64,000 nucleotides of DNA from Micromonospora parva. GTDB lineage: Bacteria; Actinomycetota; Actinomycetes; Mycobacteriales; Micromonosporaceae. This document shows, one piece after another, positions 16,556 to 24,724 of this stretch. Made by a program: the position numbers and the translations under genes. The stretch lies in NCBI RefSeq assembly GCF_000718515.1, contig NZ_JNZS01000004.1, positions 310,001 to 374,000 on the forward strand, in the 5' to 3' direction. A model generated the notes under the pieces. The model worked only from the letters and a program-made list of their open reading frames with translations, ran no database searches and had not been told where the DNA came from. The stretch's first letter is position 1, and each line of letters begins with the position of its first letter.

Positions 16556-18094
16556 ATGGGCGCCAGCCACCAGGAGCGCGGAGCGATCGAGGTCATTCAG
16601 GACCTCATGCAGCAGAAGTGGGTCTACGAGCTGTTCGGCGAGATCGGCGCGCGCCAGGGTGCCTCGGCCGCGCACGTCGAGCAACTGAGGGCGGTCGACG
16701 CCGCCGCGCACGTGTTCTGGCCGTTCCAGGCGCCGCCCTTTCCGATCATCGCGGCCACCGCGAGCGGTTCGACGTTGACCGACATCGACGGCAACGACTA
16801 CCTCGACTGCCACATGGGGTACGGGGCTCAGGCGCTGCACGGTCACAACCCGGCCCCGGTCGTCGACTTCGTCCGCGAGCGCCTCGGCAAGGGCACCGGC
16901 AACGGCTACACCAACGCGCTGGAGCTGGAGCTCGCGACGCTGCTGCGGGAGATCCTCCCGCACAACGAGAAGTTCGCCTTCCAACACTCGGGTACGGGCG
17001 CCACCCAGTCGGCGATCCGGCTCTGCCGTGCGTTCACCGGGCGGCGGATGGTCGCCAAGTTCGAGGGCACCCTGCACGGGTCCCACGACCTGGCCGTCCA
17101 CAACACCGCACCCTGGTATCACGGGCATCCGGCGGTGCCGTTCCCGGAGATCGGCAAGGACGGCATCCCGCTGGTCTCGGCGTTCGCCGGTGTCACCCCG
17201 GCGGAGCCGCGCGACCTGCTGATCCTGCCCAACGACACCGCGCTCGCCGTGGAGTTGATCGAGCGCCACGCGGGCGAGTTGGCCTGCATCCTCGCCGAGC
17301 CGGCCGCTTCGTCGTTCCCGTTCGAGGAGACGACGATCCCGATGATCCGTGAGGTGGCGGTGGCCGCCCGGCGGCTCGGGGTGCCGTTCATCCTGGACGA
17401 GGTGCTGACGGGTTTCCGGTCAGGGATCGGCGGCGCCGCGCAGAAGTTCGACATTCCGACCGACCTCGTCACCTACGGCAAGGTGATCAGCGGGCTCGGG
17501 CTGCCGCTGTCGGCGATCGGCGGTCGGGCCGACATCCTCGACATCTCGCAGACCAGCGGGCAGTCGTGGACCGACTTCGGCCAGAAGACCGGTCTGCAGG
17601 GCAGCCACACCGGCAACTACCTGTCGGTAGCGGCGTCGCTGGCCACGCTCCAGTTGCTCCGGGACAAGGGACCCGCCTACTACACGGACCTCAGCGCCAG
17701 GATCGACCGGGTCCAGGCGCGGCTGGCCGCGTTCCGGGCGGCCGAGGGGATCCCGCTGCGGATGGTGGGGTTCGGCGACTACATCGGGTGTTTCCAGTTC
17801 CTCCCGGAGGACTCCTACACCGACTACCGGGTCTACTCGCGGGCGCTCAACCCCGCGACGTTCATCCTCACGCTGCTGTTGCGCAAGCGCGGCATCTACA
17901 CGCTCGGCATGCCGATGTTCTTCGCCGGCGGCGCCCACAGCGACGCCGACGTCGACCGGCTGACCGACGCCGTGCTGGAGAGCACGCTGGAGCTCCGCGC
18001 CAACGACTTCCCCTTCGACCTGGCGTGGCCGGCGACGTCCCAGTGGGGTTCGGGTTCCACCGAGTGGGGCTCGGGTTCCTCCGACTGGTCGTAA
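16556..18094 (+). CDS. Class III (glutamate-1-semialdehyde aminomutase-like) PLP aminotransferase
   Basis: 512 aa fold-type I PLP enzyme. Visible: HSGTGATQSAIRLCRAFTGR (cofactor phosphate site), KFEGTLHGSHD, ILAEPAASSF, FILDEVLTGFR (Asp binding the pyridine nitrogen) and VTYGKVISGLGLPLSAIGG with the Schiff-base Lys. The ATG at 16556 follows GAAGGGGA; an earlier in-frame start lies over the divergent promoter. It likely transfers an amino group to a carbonyl of a pathway intermediate or makes an amino starter; substrate unknown. An unusual C-terminal tail repeats WGSGSTEWGSGSSDW, giving a flexible Trp/Ser/Gly end not expected in the family. Confidence 0.88.
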   Translation: MGASHQERGAIEVIQDLMQQKWVYELFGEIGARQGASAAHVEQLRAVDAAAHVFWPFQAPPFPIIAATASGSTLTDIDGNDYLDCHMGYGAQALHGHNPAPVVDFVRERLGKGTGNGYTNALELELATLLREILPHNEKFAFQHSGTGATQSAIRLCRAFTGRRMVAKFEGTLHGSHDLAVHNTAPWYHGHPAVPFPEIGKDGIPLVSAFAGVTPAEPRDLLILPNDTALAVELIERHAGELACILAEPAASSFPFEETTIPMIREVAVAARRLGVPFILDEVLTGFRSGIGGAAQKFDIPTDLVTYGKVISGLGLPLSAIGGRADILDISQTSGQSWTDFGQKTGLQGSHTGNYLSVAASLATLQLLRDKGPAYYTDLSARIDRVQARLAAFRAAEGIPLRMVGFGDYIGCFQFLPEDSYTDYRVYSRALNPATFILTLLLRKRGIYTLGMPMFFAGGAHSDADVDRLTDAVLESTLELRANDFPFDLAWPATSQWGSGSTEWGSGSSDWS

Positions 18095-18111
18095 CCGCAC
18101 CCTGCGTCACC

Positions 18112-18140
18112 GGGCCCGGGTCAGTTTCTGACCCGGGCCC
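18112..18140. terminator. Strong hairpin terminator after the aminotransferase gene
   Basis: A perfect 13-bp inverted repeat (GGGCCCGGGTCAG and its complement) separated by TTT, starting 17 bases after the stop codon. Confidence 0.75.
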
Positions 18141-18179
18141 TCCTCATGTGCCGTACAGGTCATACGCAAATAGCCGTAC

Positions 18180-18208
18180 TTGACTAATCGTACGCGACGG
18201 CGTGTAGT
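18180..18208 (+). promoter_or_regulatory. Predicted promoter of the MFS exporter gene with CGTAC repeats
   Basis: TTGACT at 18180-18185 and TGTAGT at 18203-18208 are separated by 17 bases, a good sigma-70-type layout about 50 bases before the MFS start. CGTAC occurs three times around it (18152, 18175, 18189) and could be the site for the neighbouring PadR regulator. Pattern only. Confidence 0.45.
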
Positions 18209-18257
18209 CGGAAGGTGGGTCCGCTGTCGACCCCCGTCCGACTTCAGGAGGAACGCG

Positions 18258-19955
18258 ATGACGGAGAGCTGGACCGACGAACACAGCGCCGCGCCACCCA
18301 ATCCGCGCCGATGGCTGATCCTGGCCGTCGTTCTGGCCGGGGCGTTCATGATCCTGCTGGCCACGACGATCGTCAATGTCGCGGTCGCCCCGATCCAGCG
18401 CGACCTCCGCTCGACCTACACGGCGATGGAGTGGGTCATCGCCGGCTACGCGCTCGGATACGGCCTGCTGCTCATCCCCGCCGGCCGGATCGGCGACCGC
18501 TTCGGCCACCGCAAGCTGTTCCTCATCGGCGTCGCGGGGTTCACGCTCGCGTCGGCGGCGTCAGCGCTCGCGGCCACACCCAACCAGCTGATCGCCTTCC
18601 AGGTGGTGCAGGGCATGATGGCCGGCATCCTCAACCCGCCGGTGCTGGCGCTCATCCAGACCACGTTTCCGGCGAAGGAGACGGGTAAGGCCTACGGGAT
18701 CTACGGCGCGATCGGCGGCATCGCGACCGCCAGCGGCCCACTCCTCGGTGGCCTGCTGATCGCGTGGGACCTCGGCGGCTGGGACTGGCGGCCGGTGTTC
18801 CTGCTCAACGTGCCGATCGGCCTGGCCACGTTCGTCGCCGCGCTGATCCTGGTGCCCGAGTCGCGAGGCCGCCGCGGCGGGCTCGACGTGATCGGCATGC
18901 TGCTCGTCTCGGCCGCCGTCCTGCTGCTGGCCGTTCCGCTGGTCGAGGGCCAGCGCCTGGGTTGGCCGGCATGGACGTTCGTCTCGATGGCAGCAGCGCT
19001 GCCCGCGCTGGCCGCCTTCGCGGCATGGGAGTTGCGCCGCGCCCGGCGCGCCCAGGTTCCGCTGGTGAGCATGCGCCTGTTCGCCCACCGCTCGTTCTCC
19101 GCCGGCGTCGGCATCAGCCTCTGCTACTTCGCGGGATTCATCGGCCTGCTCTTCGCACTCTCGCTGCACCTGCAGATCGGCCTGGAGAAGTCCGCCCTGA
19201 CGACCGGCCTGATCCTGCTGCCGTTCTCGTTCGGCACACTCGTCGGCGCGGCCATCTCCGACAACGTCGCCCGTGCCCTCGGCCGGGGCGTCCTGATGCT
19301 CGGTGCGGGCATCGTGATCGTGGGCATGGTGGGCATCATCGCCACGATCCACTGGTGGGGATCCGGCCTCGAGCTGCTGCCGGCCCTGCTCCTCGCCGGC
19401 TTCGGCTCGGGCCTGGTGATCGCGCCGAGCGTCGAGATCGTGCTGGCCGGCGTGCCCTGGCAGGACGCGGGAGCGGCCAGTGGCGTGCTCGGCACCGCCC
19501 AGCGTCTCGGCCAGGCCGTCGGCGTCGCGGTGGCGGGCGTGGTCCTCTTCGGAACGCTCGGCTCCTACTCGGCCACGGCCGCGGAGAAGGCCAGCCCGGA
19601 GCTTCAGGCATCGCTTGTCGCCGCAGGGCTGCCACCGGCGGAGGCGAGCGCGGCGACGACCGCCTTCGCCGACTGCTTCATCCGCCAGTCCCGCGCGTCG
19701 GATCCGACGGCCACGCCGCCCGGCTGTGCGGACTCGGCGCCGGGTCCGGTCGGCGCGGCCTTCGACAGCGCTGCCTCATCGGCGCTGGAGACCAACTTCA
19801 ACCGGGCGGTCCAGTTCACGGTGGGCGCCGTCCTGGTCGGCGTGATCCTCACGTTCCTTCTCGTCTACCTGCTGCCGCGCCGGCCCGAAGAGCCCTGGGC
19901 CGAGGCGAGCAAGCCCGACTGGAACGTGACCACCACCCGGCAGCCCGCTCGGTGA
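18258..19955 (+). CDS. DHA2-family 14-helix MFS drug/metabolite exporter
   Basis: 565 aa. The first helix FMILLATTIVNVAVAPIQRDL and the loop RIGDRFGHRKLF are typical of drug:H+ antiporters; length and hydrophobic pattern fit 14 helices. A polar insertion near residues 440-505 (with Cys in FADCFIRQS and PPGCADSAP) faces outside before the last helix. The ATG at 18258 follows a perfect AGGAGG. It probably exports the polyketide and gives self-resistance. It converges on a PadR-type regulator gene, a common pair for inducible efflux. Confidence 0.92.
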   Translation: MTESWTDEHSAAPPNPRRWLILAVVLAGAFMILLATTIVNVAVAPIQRDLRSTYTAMEWVIAGYALGYGLLLIPAGRIGDRFGHRKLFLIGVAGFTLASAASALAATPNQLIAFQVVQGMMAGILNPPVLALIQTTFPAKETGKAYGIYGAIGGIATASGPLLGGLLIAWDLGGWDWRPVFLLNVPIGLATFVAALILVPESRGRRGGLDVIGMLLVSAAVLLLAVPLVEGQRLGWPAWTFVSMAAALPALAAFAAWELRRARRAQVPLVSMRLFAHRSFSAGVGISLCYFAGFIGLLFALSLHLQIGLEKSALTTGLILLPFSFGTLVGAAISDNVARALGRGVLMLGAGIVIVGMVGIIATIHWWGSGLELLPALLLAGFGSGLVIAPSVEIVLAGVPWQDAGAASGVLGTAQRLGQAVGVAVAGVVLFGTLGSYSATAAEKASPELQASLVAAGLPPAEASAATTAFADCFIRQSRASDPTATPPGCADSAPGPVGAAFDSAASSALETNFNRAVQFTVGAVLVGVILTFLLVYLLPRRPEEPWAEASKPDWNVTTTRQPAR

Positions 19956-19961
19956 CGTGCC

Positions 19962-20003
19962 GCCAGCCCCGGCCCCGCAGATGCCCCCGGGGCCGGGGCT
20001 GGC
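19962..20003. terminator. Bidirectional terminator between convergent MFS and PadR genes
   Basis: GCCAGCCCCGGCCCC at 19962-19976 pairs perfectly with GGGGCCGGGGCTGGC at 19989-20003 around a 12-base loop, filling the short gap between two convergent stop codons. Confidence 0.75.
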
Positions 20004-20007
20004 ACCG

Positions 20008-20574
20008 TCACGACGTGGTCATCGACGTCGGTTGGTTGGCCATCAGCTCGGGCAGTTGGGCGAGCAGCTCGTCGTGCCAGGCGAGTTCGGTACGGAGTCG
20101 GAGCTCGGTATGACGGAAGGTCGTCCACTCCAGACCACGGATGTGTGGCGCCGCGATCTCCCGGAGCGCCAGCCACGAGTCGAGCTGCGCGGCGAGGGCC
20201 TGCCGCCGCGCCACGATGATGGCCCGGAGCGCGTCTTCGCCGAGGTCGATCACATTTTGCAGGGCCAGGTCGACCGGGTCGTGGCGGAGCTTGGTGTCAC
20301 GCAACGCCTCGTCGCGGTGGTCGATCAGCTCCGCCGCGCCGGCCGCGGTGAGCGCGTAGATCGTGCGGGCGGGCCGGTTGCCCTCCTGCTCGGTCCGGAC
20401 CGCCTCGATGACGCCCTCGACCTGCATCCGGTGCAGCGCGCCGTAGAGCGACCCCGGTTTGACGTCGCTCCACAGCTCGGTACGGTCGACCTGGGCCGCC
20501 CGGCGGATCTGGTGCCCATGCATGGGGCCGCCACGCGCGAGCGCTCCGAGCACGAACAGGCGAGTGCTATTCAC
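20008..20574 (-). CDS. PadR-family transcriptional regulator
   Basis: 188 aa from a GTG at 20574 (sequence upstream in frame is not PadR-like). The N-terminal winged helix reads LFVLGALARGGPMHGHQI, LWSDVKPGSLYGALHRMQVEG and YALTAAGAAEL. A long C-terminal helical dimerisation domain (Vir-type) ends near 180. PadR proteins repress adjacent efflux or detoxification genes and are released by phenolic or drug ligands, which fits the convergent exporter and an aromatic product. No ribosome site is clear before the GTG. Confidence 0.88.
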   Translation of the reverse strand: MNSTRLFVLGALARGGPMHGHQIRRAAQVDRTELWSDVKPGSLYGALHRMQVEGVIEAVRTEQEGNRPARTIYALTAAGAAELIDHRDEALRDTKLRHDPVDLALQNVIDLGEDALRAIIVARRQALAAQLDSWLALREIAAPHIRGLEWTTFRHTELRLRTELAWHDELLAQLPELMANQPTSMTTS

Positions 20575-20593
20575 GGCATTAGTCCAACACGAG

Positions 20594-20609
20594 TGCCCGT
20601 TTGCGGGCA
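20594..20609. repeat. Short hairpin between regulator genes
   Basis: TGCCCG-TTTG-CGGGCA, a perfect 6-bp stem, lies between the response regulator stop (20640) and the PadR start. It may end regulator transcription or form part of the PadR leader. Confidence 0.35.
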
Positions 20610-20639
20610 AGTTGCGCAGAGCAATCCTTGAGTAACCCG

Positions 20640-21320
20640 CTATCCGCCGTGAAACGTCGGGTCGACGCACAGCCTCGGCAGGACGATCAGCGAAGCCGCG
20701 ATGGCCCGGTTGACCGCGTCGATGCGCGACACCGCACCGAGTTTGGCGAAGATGTTGCGCAGGTGGCGCTTGACCGTCGCCTCCGACAGGCAGAGCCGCC
20801 CGGCGATCTGGGCGTTGCTCATCGCCTGACCGACCAACTGCAGCACCTCGCGCTCACGGTCCGACAGTGTGCTGTGCACCGGCCCCTGCACCTGGGTCAG
20901 GCTCTCGCGCGACACCGCCAGCATCACCGGAGCGTCATCGGCGCGGGCGCGGCGGATCGCCGCCACCAACTCCTGGCGCGTCGAGTTCTTCAGCAGGTAG
21001 CCGCAGATGCCAAGGGTCAACAACTCACGCAGCAGCGTCGGGCCGTCGAACATGCTGAGGATGATGACCCGGCTCGCCGGGGCGACATCACGGATCCGGC
21101 GCACCGTCGTGGTCACCCCGTCGCCGGGGATCTGCACGTCGAGCAGCACGATGTCGGGCTGGCGGACGCGGATCTCGTTGACCGCCGCACAGCTGTCGCC
21201 GGCCTCGCCGACGACAACGAGATCGCGCTGGGCGTCGAGGATCTCCCGGAGGCCGTCGCGAACCACGACGTGATCGTCGACGAGCACGATGCGGGTCGGC
21301 TCGACCATCGTCGCGGTCAC
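20640..21320 (-). CDS. NarL/LuxR-family response regulator
   Basis: 226 aa, GTG start overlapping the kinase stop (GTGA). Receiver with [14 protein letters not shown], acceptor [13 protein letters not shown] and [10 protein letters not shown]. The [30 protein letters not shown] and tail [20 protein letters not shown] closely match the orphan regulator at 9320-10018. Paired with the soluble kinase upstream. Likely a cluster regulator; the shared recognition helix suggests common or competing operators with the paralogue. Confidence 0.92.
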   Translation of the reverse strand: MTATMVEPTRIVLVDDHVVVRDGLREILDAQRDLVVVGEAGDSCAAVNEIRVRQPDIVLLDVQIPGDGVTTTVRRIRDVAPASRVIILSMFDGPTLLRELLTLGICGYLLKNSTRQELVAAIRRARADDAPVMLAVSRESLTQVQGPVHSTLSDREREVLQLVGQAMSNAQIAGRLCLSEATVKRHLRNIFAKLGAVSRIDAVNRAIAASLIVLPRLCVDPTFHGG

Positions 21321-22393
21321 CGGCCGGCCCCCGCCCCGACGGCGAGCAGCGGCACGACGAGTTCGACGGACACGCCCTGGCGGCCCGCCGCTCGCACCGC
21401 GAGGCGACCGCCCACGGCGGCCGCGCGCTCAGCCATCGCGCGCAGGCCGGAACCGTCGCGCTCCGCGGCGAGGTCGAAGCCCACCCCGTCGTCGACGACA
21501 GTCGCCCGCAGCTCGTGCGGGGTGATGTCGACGACCGCATGGATCACTCGGGCACCGGCGTGGGCGACCGCGTTGCGCAACGCTTCGCGGACGACCAGGA
21601 ACACCTCGTCGAGCACCTCGGGCGGCACCCACGACTCGTCGCCGTTGATCTCGGTGTGCAGACGCGTCTCGCCCGTCTCGACCGTCGACAGGAAGTTGGC
21701 GAGCGCCTCGTCGAGGGACCCGAGCGGCTGGGAGAGGCGAAGATCGGCGATGAGCACCCGCAGGTAGCCGACCGCGTCGTGGAGCGACTCCCGGGCGATG
21801 ACCACCCGGCGGTCGACGTCGCCTCCGTGTCGTTCCTGGGCGAGCTCGTGCGCCTCCAGGTTGCGGTACGCCGCGCTGAGGCTGTGGCCCAGTCGGTCGT
21901 GCAACTCGCGCGCGATCAGCGAGCGTTCCGCGATCTGCGCCTGGTGGACCTCGTTCATCAGGCCGGCGGCGTAGCGCGAACTCGCGTCGAGCAGCCGGGT
22001 CAGTGTCGTGCGGGTGAGCGCGTCGGCGACCAGGGCCAGGATCGCGCCCTGGTCGGGCCGGCCACACAACTGCTCCAGCGCGTCGGCCAGCAGGATGTCG
22101 GCCAGCGCGACGACAGCGCGGAAGCACTCGCGTGGGTGAAGGTCGACGCCCTCGGCGGGCGCCGTCGGCGGCGGTGCCGACAGCGGGTCGGTCGTCTCGC
22201 GACCAATCTCGACGACCGTCTCCCGGACCAGGACGTCGGCCTGCGTCGTGTAACTGTCGACCAGGTCAGCGACCCCGCCGAGATCGTCAGTCGCAGCGGC
22301 GAGACGCTGACGGTAGGCGGCGAGAATCGGTTGACGCCTGCGTTCGAGAACCTCGGCAGCGGTCCTCCGCAGCGCATCGTTTCCATACACCAT
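21317..22393 (-). CDS. Soluble sensor histidine kinase (HisKA_3 type)
   Basis: 358 aa with no membrane segment. An N-terminal helical sensor region of about 180 residues is of unknown ligand specificity. The phospho-acceptor box is [19 protein letters not shown], followed by HATPase motifs [22 protein letters not shown] and [16 protein letters not shown]. The ATG at 22393 ([10 protein letters not shown]) was chosen over an upstream in-frame start that lies in the divergent promoter region. A cytoplasmic kinase could sense an internal signal such as a pathway intermediate. Confidence 0.88.
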   Translation of the reverse strand: MVYGNDALRRTAAEVLERRRQPILAAYRQRLAAATDDLGGVADLVDSYTTQADVLVRETVVEIGRETTDPLSAPPPTAPAEGVDLHPRECFRAVVALADILLADALEQLCGRPDQGAILALVADALTRTTLTRLLDASSRYAAGLMNEVHQAQIAERSLIARELHDRLGHSLSAAYRNLEAHELAQERHGGDVDRRVVIARESLHDAVGYLRVLIADLRLSQPLGSLDEALANFLSTVETGETRLHTEINGDESWVPPEVLDEVFLVVREALRNAVAHAGARVIHAVVDITPHELRATVVDDGVGFDLAAERDGSGLRAMAERAAAVGGRLAVRAAGRQGVSVELVVPLLAVGAGAGR

Positions 22394-22729
22394 CGCGGAT
22401 CCCCCGGTGTGTGCCCTTGTTGCTCCCCAGGTGCGGGCACGAACGGCTCTCCCCAGCGCCGGCTGCCCGCCGTGTCGCCCGGCTCCCCCGTGCGCGGACG
22501 ACAAAGCACTCAGATCGGATCGGCCTTCTACGAGTTGTCACGGCCGACTACTCGCACGAGTCTACGGTCTCACCGCACACCGTTGGAAGGATCGAAGCTT
22601 AGCTTTTGGTAGTCACACCAAAACTTAAGGTGAAATCCACGCTTCGCCGCTATCAGCTTTCGACGCCGCGTTGAGGGACCTCCGCGACAGTTCCCCCGAG
22701 ACCTCGACCCATCAGGAGCGGAGCGACCA
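22394..22729. other. Divergent promoter region between kinase and multicopper oxidase genes
   Basis: 336 bases with no gene. It is clearly less GC-rich than its surroundings around 22590-22660. The main feature is an imperfect palindrome at 22598-22629, CTTAGCTTTTGGT and ACCAAAACTTAAG around 6 bases (11 of 13 pairs match). AGGAG at 22713-22717 serves the oxidase gene. Confidence 0.6.
22598..22629. promoter_or_regulatory. Palindromic candidate operator
   Basis: Two 13-base arms (CTTAGCTTTTGGT / ACCAAAACTTAAG) with 11 matching pairs and a 6-base spacer. An AT-rich palindrome in such GC-rich DNA, between a two-component system and a secreted oxidase, is a likely regulator site, possibly for the adjacent response regulator. 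Confidence 0.45.
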
Positions 22730-24193
22730 ATGGTGAGCAGACGCAACGTCATGAAGGCCGGCGCCACCGCGGGCGCAGCCGCGCTGGTCACGACCACCGC
22801 GGCGGCAGCGGCGCGCGGATCCACCCCGCCCGCGACGCCGGCCCACGGCGCCCACACCGGTCACGGGGGGACGGCGCACGTCGCGGCCGCCGCCGCCCCG
22901 TTCACTGTCCGGATGCCGACACCGCCCGTGCAGCAGCCGATCGCCTCGGTAGGCAACACCGACTTCTACGTCGTTTCCACCCGTAAGGCTCAGGCCGAGA
23001 TCCTGCCCGGGACGCGTACCGAGGTGTTGACCTATGACGGGCTGTTCCCCGGCCCGACGTTCCGGGTCAAGACGGGCCGGCTCGCGGTCATCGCCCACAG
23101 CAACCACCTCGACATGCCGACCGCGGTACACGTGCACGGAGGCCAGACCCCGTCGAGCAGCGACGGGTTCCCGACCGACGTGCTCGACCCGGGCAGGAGC
23201 CGGATCTACAGCTATCCCAACAAGCAGCGGGCCGCCACGCTCTGGTACCACGACCACGCCCATCACATGGAGGCGGAGCACGTGTTCCGCGGGCTCGCCG
23301 GCTTCTTCCTGATCGACGACCCGGCCCAGGCCGACCTCCGGCTGCCGTCCGGCAACTACGACGTCCCGATCATGTTGCGCGACGCGCGGTTCGCCGACGA
23401 CGCGAGCCTGGTCTTCGAGCACGACGACTTTCAGTTCCGCAACACGATCCTCGCCAACGGCAAGCCGCAGCCCTACTTCCAGGTGGCCGCCCGCAAGTAC
23501 CGGCTGCGCTTCGTCAACGCGTCCAACCTCCGCACGTTCACCCTGCGGCTCGGCAACGACGCCGAGGTCACCCAGATCGCGAGCGACGGCGGGCTGCTCG
23601 CCGGGCCGACGCCGATCCGCTCGTGGAGCCTGACGCCCGGCGAGCGGATCGAGATCGTCGTCGACTTCGGCGCGTTCCCGGTCGGCAGCCAGGTCTTCCT
23701 CGACGACGCGGTGGCCGGGCCGGTGCTGCGCTTCGACGTCAACCGAACCGCCACCGACACCAGCCGGGTGCCCGACCGGCTGAGCACCATTCCCGCGCTG
23801 CCGGCGGCCACGAAGGAACGGGCGTTCACGCTCAACCTCAACCCGGCGACCGGCCAGTTCCTCATCAACGGGCAGCAGTTCGACGCAGACCGGGTCGACA
23901 CCGAGATCAAACGCAACACCACCGAGGTGTGGACGGTGACCAACGGCGACACGCTCTTCGGCATCCCCCACAACTTCCACCCGCACCTGGTCCAGTTCCG
24001 GGTGCTCAGCCGCAACGGTCAGCCGCCCGCCCCGGGCGAGGCCGGGCTGAAGGACACCATCTCGGTGGGGCCGGGTGAGACTGTCCGGCTCCAGGCGACA
24101 TTCGGGCCGTACCTTGGCCGGTATGTCTACCATTGCCACATGATCGACCATTCCGCGAGTGGGATGATGGCACAGATGAAGATCGTTCCCTGA
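22730..24193 (+). CDS. Tat-exported multicopper oxidase (phenoxazinone synthase/CotA-like)
   Basis: 487 aa, no membrane domain. The N-terminus SRRNVMKAGATAGAAALV is a twin-arginine signal followed by an Ala/His-rich stretch. Copper ligands: AVHVHGG (H134, H136), WYHDHAHH (H174, H176), HNFHPHLVQF and HCHMIDHSASGMM at the end (H468, C469, H470, H474, axial Met). Family members oxidise aminophenols, bilirubin or other phenols with O2. Folded export with copper fits an extracellular oxidation step on a phenolic metabolite. AGGAG precedes the ATG by 12 bases. Followed closely by an SRPBCC gene, probably one transcript. Confidence 0.92.
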   Translation: MVSRRNVMKAGATAGAAALVTTTAAAAARGSTPPATPAHGAHTGHGGTAHVAAAAAPFTVRMPTPPVQQPIASVGNTDFYVVSTRKAQAEILPGTRTEVLTYDGLFPGPTFRVKTGRLAVIAHSNHLDMPTAVHVHGGQTPSSSDGFPTDVLDPGRSRIYSYPNKQRAATLWYHDHAHHMEAEHVFRGLAGFFLIDDPAQADLRLPSGNYDVPIMLRDARFADDASLVFEHDDFQFRNTILANGKPQPYFQVAARKYRLRFVNASNLRTFTLRLGNDAEVTQIASDGGLLAGPTPIRSWSLTPGERIEIVVDFGAFPVGSQVFLDDAVAGPVLRFDVNRTATDTSRVPDRLSTIPALPAATKERAFTLNLNPATGQFLINGQQFDADRVDTEIKRNTTEVWTVTNGDTLFGIPHNFHPHLVQFRVLSRNGQPPAPGEAGLKDTISVGPGETVRLQATFGPYLGRYVYHCHMIDHSASGMMAQMKIVP

Positions 24194-24211
24194 CCCTGAG
24201 AAAGGTTTCTT

Positions 24212-24646
24212 GTGCCCTCTGCAGAGAAGACTGTGCAGATCGGACGGACTCCCGAGGTCGTCTTCGCCTTCCTCGCCCGGGGCGAGAACGACGCACGCTG
24301 GCGTCCCAACGTGCTCGACGTCGCTCGAGTCTCGGGCGAAGGGGTCGGCGCTCGCTACCGACAGGGGCTCAAGGGCCCCGGCGGGAGTCGCATCCCGGCC
24401 GACTACGAGGTGACCGGGTTCGAGCCGGGACGGCGACTGGCCTTCCAGGCCACCGGCAGTGTGGTACGCACCCAGGGCGAGTACACGCTCACACCGGCCG
24501 ACGGCGGCGGGACGAAACTCACGCTGAAGTTGGCGTGGCAGCCGAGCGGGCTGTCGCGCTTCCTCGGGCCGGTCGTCGGCAAGACCTTCGAGGAGGAGAT
24601 CGCCGCCCTCGACGCCCTGCGCGACCTGCTGGAGAGCGAAGCGTGA
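24212..24646 (+). CDS. SRPBCC-family protein (polyketide cyclase/dehydrase-like fold)
   Basis: 144 aa from GTG at 24212. Helix-grip fold features: VQIGRTPEVVFAFLARGENDARW, then YEVTGFEPGRRLAF, GEYTLTPADGGGTKLTL and a long C-terminal helix FLGPVVGKTFEEEIAALDAL. This is the general START-like lipid/aromatic-binding family, not a clear TcmN-type aromatase. It starts 18 bases after the oxidase stop and is likely cotranscribed with it. It could bind or process the hydrophobic product, but similar proteins are also common outside clusters. No signal peptide, so it is cytoplasmic unlike its partner. Confidence 0.8.
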   Translation: MPSAEKTVQIGRTPEVVFAFLARGENDARWRPNVLDVARVSGEGVGARYRQGLKGPGGSRIPADYEVTGFEPGRRLAFQATGSVVRTQGEYTLTPADGGGTKLTLKLAWQPSGLSRFLGPVVGKTFEEEIAALDALRDLLESEA

Positions 24647-24681
24647 GCCGGTAGTCCTGGCGGCAGCCGCCAACGGATGTC

Positions 24682-24709
24682 GGGCCCGGAGCCGGATGGC
24701 TCCGGGCCC
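24682..24709. terminator. Bidirectional terminator between convergent genes
   Basis: Perfect 12-bp stem GGGCCCGGAGCC / GGCTCCGGGCCC with a GGAT loop, between the SRPBCC and esterase stop codons. It marks a plausible right boundary of the polyketide cluster. Confidence 0.8.
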
Positions 24710-24724
24710 TCATCCTGCCCTTGG

